Assembly (NCBI GenBank): GCA_030267565.1
Contig: BRXU01000018.1
Span: 558,001 to 622,000, forward strand
Source of the DNA: Pleodorina starrii
Lineage: Eukaryota > Chlorophyta > Chlorophyceae > Chlamydomonadales > Volvocaceae
Direction: 5' to 3'
Length of the DNA: 64,000 nucleotides
The translations under genes were made by a program, and so were the position numbers. This document shows, piece after piece, positions 47,801-58,196 of the stretch (positions within the stretch are counted from its first letter, which is position 1; each line of letters begins with the position of its first letter). A model generated the notes under the pieces. It ran no database searches, had not been told where the DNA came from, and was given only the letters and a program-made list of their open reading frames with translations.

Positions 47801-48892
47801 CCCGGCCCACGGCTCTCCAGCCCGTTGCCAGCCAGCTCTGCAAAGGCCCTTCCTCCCAGCCCACCGCCCCCCAGCCCTTCGCCGCCCAGCCCACCACCCC
47901 CGAGTCCGGAGCCCCCCAGCCCGCCCCCCCCTGCTCCGCCCCCTCCCTCACCCCCGCCTCCGAACCCTCCCCCGCCTAGCCCACCACCTCCCAGCCCGCC
48001 GCCTCCCGCCCCCCCACGCAGCCCACCCCGGCCGAAAGCAGTTCGGTTGTCGCCACCACCACCACCACAACCGCCTTCCCCAAAGCCGCCAAGGTCACCT
48101 AGGCGGCCTCCACCCCCGTTGATGCCGCCCAGCCATCCTCCCCCCAGTCCACCTGCACATCCTCCCCTGGCGCCTTCCAGAGCCTTCCATCCCGTACCAC
48201 CCCAAGGACCTGCCACCCCAGATCCTCCTTACCCCAATCTCCCCAACGTCCCGTTCAGCCCGGATCCGCCTAGCCCGGACCCGCCCAGCCCGCTGCCACC
48301 CAGACCGCCGCCTCCCAGCCCCCCGCCACCCAGCCCCCTGCCGCCAAGCCCGCCGCCGCCAAGCCCCCCACCGCCCAGCCCGCCGCCGCCGAGCCCTCTC
48401 CCGCCCAGCCCGCCGCCGCCGAGCCCCCGCCCCCCGAGGCCTCCGCCTCGCAGCCCGCCGCCCCCGCCCCCGCCAAGGGTGAGTGCTGACAATGCCGTAC
48501 TCTCCACGGTGTATAGTGCCATACAACTGCATGACTACCATGCCTGCAACGCTACAGGCATGGTAGTCATGCAACTGCATGACTACCATGTCTGTAGCGT
48601 TGCAGAGGTTATGGGGACCTCCCCGCTCTTCTCGTTTCTATGGCTGCTACCCCATGTTGCCACACGTATTCCGGGGCCTCAGCTCTCAGGTCCGCATCAA
48701 CATACGCAAACCCACGGAACCCGTTTTCCATCCCTTCTGCTCTTCTTCGGACCGACCTCTCTTCGCCGTTCGCTCATCTTGTTGTTTTTGTCCCCTGGCA
48801 TTTCCTCTTGTCGATACAACCGCAGAACAAGGCAGTGCAACGGCGACAACGATGATTGCCGCTGCACCAATACTAGTCCAGCCCGCCGATAG
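44044..48892 (+). CDS. Secreted gametolysin/VMP-type metalloprotease (family M11) with Pro-rich tail, copy 1
   Basis: Exons: 44044-44092, 44593-45263, 45576-46134, 46374-46741 and 47117 onward. The signal peptide is MLKQWLLVLLLFSVAK. Exon 2 is a Pro/Gly/Ser-rich linker with a poly-Pro run, then ELVGELLYVAIDDGGQYW. The catalytic domain includes LVILLDYSACGMPPSFT, YAQCSYGKFTIDAAS and, across the 46134/46374 junction, QESIHNYGLWHSW: Q420-E421-x-x-H424-x-x-G427-x-x-H430, followed by DDYSTAMGRGDACPNAPEIS. This is the gametolysin/VMP site with the first His replaced by Gln, as in Volvox VMPs, one of which is known to prefer copper. A long (Ser-Pro-Pro)n region from about residue 610 is typical of hydroxyproline-rich wall glycoproteins. 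The coding frame is secure to 48478; there a GTGAGT may splice to a short last exon (for example after CGCAG at about 48825), otherwise it reads on to a TAG at 48890-48892. Predicted role: extracellular-matrix remodelling. Confidence 0.85.
45291..45324. repeat. Telomere-like TTTTAGGG remnant in intron 2 of peptidase copy 1
   Basis: TTTTAGGG, TTAGGGTTTT and GGGGTTTT occur within 34 bp, about 28 bp after the 5' splice site at 45264. Short and degenerate. Confidence 0.5.
48528..48606. repeat. Nested inverted repeat (compound hairpin)
   Basis: TGCATGACTACCATGCCTG (48528-48546) is exactly inverted at 48555-48573. A third copy of the left arm follows (48576 onward, one change), and CTGCAACGCTACAG in the first loop is inverted as CTGTAGCGTTGCAG at about 48592-48605. 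The block lies just after the possible splice donor of peptidase copy 1. Confidence 0.85.
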
Positions 48893-48897
48893 ATGCC

Positions 48898-49030
48898 GGG
48901 GAGCACAGCGGTACGGTGCGACGTGATGCGGCACGGCGCGATGCGGCACGATGCGGTGCGGCATGATGCAGTGCGGTGCAGCACGGCGCGGCACGGTGCA
49001 GTGCGGTGCAATGCAGTGCGGTGTGGTGTG
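48898..49030. repeat. Degenerate (GCGGTGCA / GCGGCACG) simple repeat
   Basis: Units such as GCGGCACG, GTGCGGTGCA and GTGCAATGCA with a period of about 5-10 bp fill about 130 bp. Confidence 0.75.
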
Positions 49031-49818
49031 GGCAGCTGCAAGACAGCACCCGTGCGGTGGGAAGACCGCTGCAGCGGTGCTTGGGGCCCCTTGCAAGCCG
49101 CTTGCTTGGCTGCAGCCTCGCTGCCCCGCCGCCACGTCTGTGGCTTGGGCTGCGGCTGCGGGTCCACCCCCGGGGTTTCGCGGTGTTGGCACGGGCCCCA
49201 ATAAGGTGGTCTGGTGGTGGTTTCGGAGGTCGGTGGTTTAGGGGACCAGTACTCAGAAGGGTGAGTGTGCACAGCAGTGCCCACTGTGGGGCCTCGGGGG
49301 TTGTGTCAGTTTATGTGTGTGCAGCAGGCGGTTACACACGAGGCAGTGCAGCTCTAATAATTGAATGGAAGGAGCAAGGGCGGGGTAAAGAATAAGGGGC
49401 TACCCGGGACCTTGGCGTGCTGCCTGTTCAGGCTACTTGGGGGGTGGACACCACACACGGCATTGCACGCAGGGGTGCAGACAGTGACAGTGGAGGGGCT
49501 CCAGGGCATATGCGTACCATACCACCTATTTCCCCCCCCCCCCCGTCAGATAGAAGTGCACACGTCCACAGTCAGGCCATTGCCACGACTGCGGAGAGAG
49601 AGATGAGAGCAGGTTCGTAACTAAGCCTTCATGTTAGCAGGGGTTCACGTACAGCAGGTGCTGTACCATGTTGGCGCCTTGGCAACGGCACCCAGGGGTT
49701 GCGGTGGACTGTGTGGGGGGCTTAGCGGCATGCAGTTACTGTTTAGTGTAGAGTTAGAGTTAGAGGTAGTAGAGGGAGAGTTCTGCCGCTTCTGGGTAAT
49801 GGAGAATAGCGTTTTGGT

Positions 49819-49847
49819 GTTGGCTATGTTGGGCAAACATAGCCAAC
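49819..49847. repeat. Small hairpin, 12-bp arms
   Basis: GTTGGCTATGTT (49819-49830) is exactly inverted at 49836-49847 around a five-base loop. Confidence 0.8.
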
Positions 49848-50517
49848 GGCTTGAGCAGAGTGTGCAGTCCATGGTCACTGGCCAGTGAATGGGTTGGGTG
49901 GATGACTCGGTGGAGTGGTGGGTGGGTGCACGGTTGGGATGTAGAGGTTTTAGAGGTGCAGGGTTGGGGGCAGTAGTGGCAGCAGTGAGGTGGCTGTTAT
50001 TCCGGCAAATGCCTGGGCACCTGCCGGCGACCGCCTCCTGTAGAGTGTAGACCCTGGAAGAATGAAGCGAATTGCCGTGCAACACAAAGTGCTTCAGCTG
50101 GCAGCTGCGTCTGCTTGTTTGTCTGTGAGTTTGCGTGCCCGTACTCGATAGCTGCACTTACAAAGGTTGAATCAGTTGGGAGGTTTTCGCCGCAGAGGTG
50201 AAGGAGTGGGGAGTGGTGGCGGGCGCCAACTGTGCAAGACGTTGGTGTGTGTGTGCTCACCACTCGTTCCCATTTGGGGCGTGCACGTTTTGACACGTCG
50301 TTGAGTAGTTCACACCTGTTGTCACAGTGCCCGTTGATTCAAGGGATTCGGAACAAGGGGCATGGTGCCTCACGATCGGTTACACCATTGTACAACATAC
50401 CGTGTACGACAAGGTCGTACTTGCACAGCGGATAACATTTCTAAATTTGACCTGTAAGTTTTGGTCTGGTGCGCCAGACTGGACACCCACTCACGAGGAT
50501 GCCCGGGTCGCTGCCAT

Positions 50518-50964
50518 ACTTGTGTTGATGACTGTTCGGCCGCAATGACTGGAAACCCCTGGTCTTCATCAAACAGAATGGCAAGTGGCGCCCGTTCAGT
50601 GCCGCCATCCCAGAGCGAGCAGCACACACCCACGGACGATGGGATGGAGCACTACATCATCAATGGGAATACGATTCTGCCAGTTAACATGTACACCGGC
50701 GCGCTGACACTCCTCTGCTACATGCCCAGCGTGATCCCGGCAACCCTGAGCCCGCAGCCGGCGCTGCAGATCAGGAGCACGGGTGGATCCAAACGGGTGC
50801 TGATGATGACGTTTGAGCTCTTCGTGCCGGAGGGCCCCTTCCGTCGCTTCCCAGGCCCGCTGGACGGAAAGACCGTCAATGGCACCCCGAACCAGCCCAA
50901 CTATGGCCACCCGATGAGCAACCTGCTCATCATTGCCATCCATCAGCATCGCCAACAACCAGCC
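50518..50964 (+). pseudogene. Inverted partial copy of a decayed coding element
   Basis: Reads as fragments such as DWKPLVFIKQNGKWRPFSAA, then after a frame change DGMEHYIINGN, GALTLLCYMPS and QPNYGHPMSNLLIIAIHQH. It is homologous to the minus strand at 51554-51121. A four-base CGAG insertion relative to the other copy breaks its frame. I do not recognise the protein family. It is truncated where homology stops at 50964. Confidence 0.6.
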
Positions 50965-51955
50965 ATGGCCCCCTCCGGCGCATTGGCCTGTGGCGGCTGG
51001 TAGGGTGCCACGGTGTGGAGCTTGTACATGGCACCGGCAATGATGGGCATCAGCGCCTTCATGTGCACATCCTTTGCGGGCGCTGAGCTCGGTAGCTCAC
51101 TGCGGAGCTGGGTGTCCGGCGGCTGGTTGTTGGCGATGCTGATGGATGGCAATGATGAGCAGGTTGCTCATCGGGTGGCCATAGTTGGGCTGGTTCGGGG
51201 TGCCATTGACGGTCTTGCCGTCCAGCGGGCCTGGGAAGCGACTGAAGGGCCCTCCGGCACGTAGAGCTCAAACAGCATCAGCACCCGTTTGGATCCACCC
51301 GTGCTCCTGATCTGCAGCACCGGTTGCGGGCTCAGGCTTGCCGGGATCATGCTGGGCATGTAGCAGAGGAGTGTCAGCGCGCCGGCGTACATGTTAACTG
51401 GCAGAACCTTAATCCCATCTATGATGTAGTGCTCCATCCCGTCGTGGGTGTATGCTGCTCCGGGATGGCGACACTGAACGGGCGACACTTGCCACTCTGT
51501 TTGATGAAGACCAGGGGTTTCCAGTCATTGCATCCGAACAGTCGTCATCACAAGTCCATCTCCGCAATCCTGTAAAGGTCAGCAATGCTGGCACCGTCGC
51601 TGAAGATGGCGAGGCTGCGGGAGGATACTTTGCCGCTGGCAGTGTCGCCGTGATCCGCAAACAGCGGGGTTGTGCCGATCTTGAACTGCGCAGAGGCGGC
51701 CTCACCCAGGTGTGAGTCGATGTATTCGTCATACAGGTCAGGCTCCTTGGCCGGAGCCATAGAGGCCACGCCTGCCGCCTGGCCTTGCTGCAGATGCGCC
51801 CGTGCTGCTTGCTGGCCCCTGCCAGCGGTGTTGAGAGGGGCCAGTCCGCCCAGGACCATGGTGAATTCAGCACTATCTTCGCCACGCCAGGAGCCAGTGG
51901 CATAACTCGTTAGGGGCTGTCCTGGTTGGTCGCAATCATGCCGACAGCAGCGCAA
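50965..51955 (-). pseudogene. Decayed coding element, longer minus-strand copy
   Basis: Read from 51955 downward: TSYATGSWRGEDSAEF, KEPDLYDEYIDSHLGEAASA, FKIGTTPLFADHGDTASGKV and SDGASIADLYRIAEMDL. Then come two in-frame stops (TGATGA at about 51552), DWKPLVFIKQSGKCRPFSVA, a frame change and the segment shared with 50518-50964, then AKDVHMKALMPIIAGAMYKL. The stops and a four-base deletion relative to its inverted partner show it is no longer intact, although the residues between the breaks look like real protein. The family is not recognised. Confidence 0.55.
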
Positions 51956-52617
51956 TCATGCCGCTGGCATGCGCCTGCTGGAGTGGCGGCGTATCCTCTT
52001 CGTGGTTTTCTCGTGTTGACGGTTAACCTTGACGGCTGCGCCTAAATCGCGTCCGAGTTCAGGAAGGCCCGATGCCATGTGCCAACGGTCGCGTGACAAA
52101 CTCGCACCAACTTGGCCTGTTCAGCAATATCTTTGCATGTAGCCAAACGTTGCTACTCCAATTGCAATACTGCAAACTCAGACTTCAGAACGCCGACAAC
52201 TTAATTCGACCCCACGTCACCCGCTCGAGCCGCAAGTAGCACGGGCGGGGTCGGGAACCCGAGACTGCGACGCAGGCACGCAGTGATGCGCCTGACTCTG
52301 ATGCCCTACAGTAGTCCTTACATGACAACACCGAAACATGCGCGCACGGACGACATTGCACCATCGCAAGCCAACAAATGCAAAGGGGAAATTCGGACGC
52401 ACAGGGGACGCACGTCATCGGCACAGCGGGAGGTGGGGCGAATCCACGACCCAAGGCGCACGGACGTGTCCTCCCTTACAGCAGCTCCGAGCGATGGAGC
52501 GAGTACCGTAAACGTGGGACGATGAACGAAGCCCAGACAGGCAGGCGGGGGGCAGACGGGTCGCCGACGCGACACCCCACAAGGGCCTGGAGCCCCTGCA
52601 GCCCCTGTAGCACTCAC
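51956..52617. other. Gene-poor stretch
   Basis: Nothing supportable was seen. Open frames on both strands are Arg/Ala/Ser-rich without domains. Confidence 0.4.
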
Positions 52618-52812
52618 CACGACCCGACGGTCACGAGCATGAAACAGGGCAGGCAAGTGCAGGGAAGCCGGTCAGGCCACGATCACGACCCGACGGTCAC
52701 GAGCATGAAACAGGGCAGGCAAGTGCAGGGAAGCCGGTCAGGCCACGATCACGACCCGACGGTCACGAGCATGAAACAGGGCAGGCAAGTGCAGGGAAGC
52801 CGGTCAGGCCAC
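52618..52812. repeat. 66-bp tandem repeat, three copies
   Basis: Units begin at 52621, 52687 and 52753 (GACCCGACGGTCACGAGCAT...) and are identical or nearly so. The length is a multiple of three, so the + strand can read 22 residues three times, but there is no supporting gene context. Confidence 0.95.
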
Positions 52813-55051
52813 GCGCGCGCGCGCGTTTTGAATTGTACCGTAAAAGTGCCTCCGGTCGCATTGCATCGACAGCATCAACAGCCGTCCGCTCAACAGTGGA
52901 CACCCCGGCTTACGTAGACTGCCCGCAGGGTGCCTACCGTGGTTCAAGTACGGGGGCGCACGCAGGCCGACGCGGCGCCCATCCTGCCTCCTCGTCGTCC
53001 AGTTCATTATCGCTCTTTCCGCAATTCGCTTTTCTCCCCCAAATCCCCATACATCAAGGACGACGTTGTGTGAACGCACGGCGAAGAAGCAAGCGCGGGC
53101 AAACAACAAACAAACATGCGCGCCAGGGATACTGCAGTTCACCTCGCTGCTGCACGCGAGCATACGCACAAACAACACACCACACCAGTTGCTGCGGAAG
53201 ATCATGCGTTAAAACTCCGTCCACCTACATCTACGTGTCATTCATGCGCCTGCCTAGGTAAGCCAGGCATTCTCAACCTTGTACACGGCAACTTTCCAAA
53301 TCGCGAGAGGTCCTCGGGTTATAAAGTCTTTCATCACAGGCCGCGCCGCCCAATCCTGCACCGTCGTCGGCGGATACACCCACCACCACCGCCGACCAGC
53401 GTCCAACCGCCTCCAGGCTCAGGCATCCATACATAGGGGAACCCACGCATACATACGGGACCTCTTTTTCGAAAAAACAATCTTGTCATCAATGCGAAAA
53501 GACGCAGCCCGAGTGCTTCACATGCGATGGCGCTGTGGCCAACAGAAACTGGAAGCAAGCTCAATCCGCGACGGTAAATACCGTACACCGAAGGAATCCA
53601 AAACGCATCAAGCGGATCTAAATTAATGTACCTGCACTATGTAAGCTCGGGTCTAGCCCCTGCTCTGGGCCGGACGGGGTAACTATGAGCAAGCCTTGGT
53701 CGCCCGTCGCTCCCGGGCCGCGCTTCATACGGCGGAGATCAGTGATACGGTGCAACCGCATGCACCTCATTTCCCGTTATCGCATGTGTGCTGACATACA
53801 TCCGACGGAATCCAGCGGCGTCTTCCAGCCGCGGGTTGTTTCACACCCAACCCCGCACGCACCCTTTCCCACGCTTCCTTCCAACCGTGCAGCCCTGCTC
53901 TTCACACGCCTCCAACCCAACGGCGCAGGCCTCACCCGACATTCTATGGACTCGGCCCCCACCAAACGCTCTCCCCCAGCTCCGTAAGGCTGCTCGACAA
54001 TCCATCCACGCCATCAATAACCAAAGGCTGTGTCGGTGCTCCATAACACTCAAACGAGGCACTCGGCGGCACACGCTCATGTCCATACACTGTATGCCAA
54101 AATACGGCGCTGTACGACAGGAACTGACCCCCTGTTGCGGCCTTCAGTGAGGCGACGGCCGCACGCCTTCATTCAACCCAACTCGCATTTTCGGTCGCAG
54201 CTTTTGCAGAGGGACCTACACGCTGTCACTCCAGGGGGCCTCTGGGAGATCGTGAACGGCGACGGCGGCTCACCGGCATCGCCTCCAGCGTAGCCGCAGC
54301 TCGGGCGGCACCTTGGCACGCCCAACCGTGCGGGTCGAGACCCATGGGTCGTTCGGGACTTGGGACCTCACGGACTTTTAATCGTCGTTGTAATCTGGCT
54401 GGTCCGAGGACGGCTGTTTTCCCGTGAAGCCGACCACCGGGGGCGGTCGTCGGCGCCGCGGCTGCGAAACACAATACACACGGATGGGAAGGGCGGGGGT
54501 GGGGGAGCAGGGCGGGGCGGGGGGCGGGAAATGAATATGGGTTACGGCAGCGAAGGGACGGATGGACACGGCGGGGCGGGGCGGGAAGCAGCGGCTGCAG
54601 CGGAGGGTTTGAGGGCATGTGGGTGACCGGGAAAGCGGCGGCCACACACGCAGACACGACATCGTGGAGACGGTCCTGCAGGTCCTCAGGTCGCGACAAA
54701 AGAGGCTCAGCAAGGGGGCGAGGCACGCTGCCCGCCGCTGCAAGATCATGTGGACGTGTGCTACGGGCCGGTGTCCAGGCGACAGCTCGAGGCAAGCCGC
54801 TCACGTGCGTGCGGGGGGAACGTGAGCAACTTTCCGCCCCCGAATCTCGTCTCTGCTGGGCGCTGGGTGGTGGGTGGTGGGTGCTGGCAGTCGTTTCCAT
54901 GTGCCGCTTAATCCGGCAACAAAAGGCAACCACGCCGCTCCAGTCACGGATGGAGATTGGACAATGGTGTGGAGGCTGCAGCAGGGCCGAGTTGCGGAAT
55001 GGGTGTGTATCTCCTGTGTGGGGCGGCCTGCAGATATTCGCAAGCTCGAAC
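52813..55051. other. Gene-poor stretch downstream of peptidase copy 2
   Basis: Starts with a short CGCGCGCG run. The part nearest 55051 should hold the 3' UTR, or a last short exon, of the minus-strand peptidase gene. The open frame at 54226-54933 (-) is low-complexity with no domain. Confidence 0.4.
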
Positions 55052-58000
55052 TCAAGTGGTGCGAAGTGAAGTGTCTCTACGCACCCGGAGGGGTGACGGC
55101 GGCGGCGGCGGCGGCGACTTGCGAGGCGACGGTGGCTTGCGCGGAGATGGCGGCCTGGGGGGCGGAGGTGGCGACCTGGTGGGCGGCGGCGACGCCTTGG
55201 GCGGCGGCGCGGCCGTGGGAGGCGGCGGCGACGCCTTGGGCGGCGGCGCGGCCGTGGGCGGCGGCGACGACTTGGGCGGCGGCGGCGGCCTGGGGGAGGG
55301 TGGCAGCGGAGGCCTGGGGGACGGCGGCGGTGGCGGCGACGGCGGTGGTGGTCTGGAGACAGGCTGCTTCTCGATCACGGTTAGGGGCGGGCACTCGGAT
55401 GCATTGACGCTGAAGCGGCAGAGGTGCACCCTGATGATGTCGGTGCCGGCCCAGGACCCTGCGTAGACGACGAGCTTGTAGGCGGCCAGGATCCTGGTCA
55501 CCATGGGGTCCACTCCAGATATGAAGGCAATTTGACGGTCACCATACGTAAATGTCGTTGGGTAGCCGTTGTCCTGTGGGGATCACAAGGACGCGATCGG
55601 GAAAAGCTCAATTGCAGGATCTTGGCGATTCTCTTGGCATTGTTGTACATTTCCGTGCAAACACACAACACCCACTCTGCCGGACCAGGGACTTCATCAG
55701 CTGTTGCCGCCTGAGCAGTGAGCAGTGCAGACAACAGCTGAGCGCGCCCATCCCCGGCGCCGCATCAACAGCCCTTATACAGCGCCCAGCCACTGGCCAG
55801 CGCCCCCAGGGCCCGTCTTCTCACCACAGTGCCCAGAACCCAGACACTGCCCAGCGCCCAGACACTAGCCAGCGCCCAGACACTGCCCAGCGCCCAGACA
55901 CTGCCCACTGGTTCACCCCACGCACCATGGTTGCATTGACCTCGTGCACATTGAGCTTGTTGGCGTAGGAGCTGCCCAGCGCCGCATCACCGGACTTGGC
56001 CACCCGCAGTGCGATGTACAGGTTCTTGGCAGTTTCGGTGGCGGTGTAGGCGGGCAGCCAGTCGGGCTGGATGCGCAGGTAGTTGTTGTCGCCCGTCAGA
56101 TAGGTGGCGGGCAGGGTCCAGGAGCGAGGGCCGGCAAGGGGGAGCACCGCGGAATTGATGGCGCCTCCGCCCTCAGCGGGGGAGGCCCAGCCCATTCGCG
56201 AGATCTCTGGGGCGTTGGGGCAGGCGTCGCCGCGGCCCATGGCGGTGGAGTAGTCCTCGTACTCCCAGCCATTGCGCCACGAGTGCCACAGACCTGGCCA
56301 GCCAGGGATGGACGGGCGCATCGGGCGGCGGAGAGAGGGTTGCGCAAAGCCGCGGCAGCTTGTGTGAGTGGGCGGACTGCCAGCAGTGAAAGAGAAGGCG
56401 GCATGCGGCGGCAAATCAAGCACACGCACACTCCTCCTGGCCAGTGTCGTGAAGCAATGCTCTCGCCCCGCCCCGCCCCGCCACCCTGACACAGTCGCCC
56501 ACGTGCTGCCGCAAACACGCACTCATTCCTGCAGCATCCCCCACTCCCCTGCAAGCGCTGGCATGGCCTGACAACGGCGCCAACCGCGCTGGAACGGTCG
56601 CTCCTTCCTTTCAACCATACGAAAGATGCAGGGGTAACTGCGCTTTCAGATTGCGGGCAACCCAGAGCAACCCGAATGACAACGCGAGCCCGGCATGGCT
56701 GCGCCTAAACACGAGTTGTAACGCAAGCATTGGTGGGACCTGCGGGCACGAATTGCGACACGTCTCTCTTTCCAATGTTTCCGTGCGCCTATGGCCATCC
56801 GGCCCTCAACCCCTCACCGTAGTCGTGGATGCCCTCCTGCATCACCGTGCCCCAGCGGTACACGCCGTACGACGAGGTCTGCAGCCAGGTCTGTCGCCCG
56901 GGCAGCAGCGCGAGCCCCGCCCAGGGACACACGCTCTGCAGCCCCGGCGGCAGCACATACGTGTAGTGCGTGAAGTTGAAGAACTGCTGCCCTAGAGCTG
57001 TCTTGGCGGCGGCGTCGGCACCGGTAGAGATGGCCCACCAGCTGCAAGAAGCAGTGATGGCCGTGGAACACGCAGGTGCGATTTTGGCCGCCCGAAAGCC
57101 GCTGGCGCTGAGACTGAACTTGCCGTACGAACAGAGCTCGTACTGCTTTGCGACGCCGCCTTGACCATCCCGATTGGGTCCAAGATAAATTTTGGTCGCA
57201 GTGACTTCGTCCAGCGTGGGTGCGAAGCCGCAGCTGGAGTAGTCGAGGATCATGACCAGCAGCCTCTGCGTTGTTAGTGTCGACGCCATTGCCGCTACCT
57301 GATACGCGGGCATGAGGAGGCTCACGTCCGTCTGTTTGGCGGATGCGCAGGCCGGCGTGCCCTCGTCTTCGCAGGTGCAACTGGGGTTGGCGGTGTAGTT
57401 GCAGCCGGGGCAGTAGCCCAGGGATCCCACGGTGCAGGTCTGCGCGGAGTGGTGGTAGGCAAGAAAGGGAGCAAAAAGAAAAAAGGGGGTTCAAGAAAAA
57501 AGGGGGGTGGCAAGGAGCTTTGAACCAAAGCCACATGGCGCCGGTGCTGCATGAGGTGGTGGAGATGGAGGAGCGGGGGAGGCAGTGGTGGTGCCAGGAC
57601 AGTCGTCGGGTAGTGGTGGTGGTGGTAGTGGTGGTGTGGCCGTGGTCGTGATTGTGCTTGTGCCCCAGGCCTGTGATGAGATGTGGCTTCGAGGTTCTTG
57701 TTGTCCTGCAGCGATGGTAGATGCGGTGGGCAGCTGGGCACGCTTTACTGGCGGCTGGACTACTTGGGAACACGTCCAGCAGTTCCGGGGCGTGCCGCAT
57801 CCCACACCCGTACCCACCATTCCGACGATTGCGCCGGTCTCGACGTTCTGCTCGTTCTTGTCCACCTCTGGTGGCTTGAAGTTGGCGCTGAAGGGAGTCA
57901 CCTGGCCTTCCGCGTCGATGAGGGCATAGCGCTCGTTGCCGTCGTGCGTGTCCACGAAGGTCAGCTGACCCACAACGTTGATTGTTGGCATTGCCACGCT

Positions 58001-58196
58001 GGGAGGCGGCTCGCCGCGCCAAGGCTTGCCTCCAATGGCGGTCACTGTTGTGTGTCAGGAATGGGGCCACGCAGAGGTGCGCGGGCAGCATGATGAGCTT
58101 CAGCGCGCGTGGCACACCTGAGGCACGAAGCCACAACCTACCTTCGGCTGTCCCTAAGGATAGAATCACCAACAGCACCAGAGGTGCAGTCCACAT
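55052..58196 (-). CDS. Secreted gametolysin/VMP-type metalloprotease (family M11), copy 2
   Basis: Minus-strand exons: 58196-58142, 58044-57818, 57439-56818, 56293-55926 and 55573-55052, all GT-AG with matching phases; 597 aa if read to TGA at 55052. Signal peptide MWTAPLVLLVILSLGTAE. Exon 2 carries VVGQLTFVDTHDGNERYALI; exon 3 has Cys-rich CPGCNYTANPSCTCEDEGTP, LVMILDYSSCGFAPT and CSWWAISTG. The active-site motif spans exons 3 and 4: Q295-E296-G-I-H299-D-Y-G302-L-W-H305, then EDYSTAMGRGDACPNAPEIS. Exon 5 has GDRQIAF.., VHLCRFSVNASECPPL and a Pro/Ser/Lys-rich wall-type tail. As in copy 1, a GT donor (GTGCGT, 55084-55079) follows the Pro-rich run in phase 0, so the true C-terminus may lie in a further exon. 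Close duplicate of copy 3. Confidence 0.85.
55850..55911. repeat. 18-bp tandem repeat in intron 4 of peptidase copy 2
   Basis: CAGACACTGCCCAGCGCC-type units repeat three to four times immediately downstream of the 5' splice site at 55925. Not present in copy 3. Confidence 0.8.

Larger units (their letters stand above)
48893..50517. other. Gene-poor stretch between peptidase copy 1 and the decayed element
   Basis: Contains a GCGGTGCA-type simple repeat at 48898-49030 and a small hairpin at 49819-49847. A + strand TGTAA occurs only at 50453-50457, too far to assign. No exon was supported. Confidence 0.45.

Noticed and set aside
47117..48478. Pherophorin identity for the Pro-rich tail of peptidase copy 1
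   Set aside because: Pherophorins also have (Ser-Pro)n rods, but here the rod is in frame with an M11 domain carrying QExxHxxGxxH and no pherophorin globular domain is visible.
52618..52812. CRISPR array
   Set aside because: Three head-to-tail 66-bp units without spacers, in a eukaryotic genome.
54226..54933. 235-residue minus-strand frame downstream of peptidase copy 2
   Set aside because: Begins with a non-ATG codon, has low-complexity Arg/Pro/Ser content and no link by phase to the peptidase exons that I could support.
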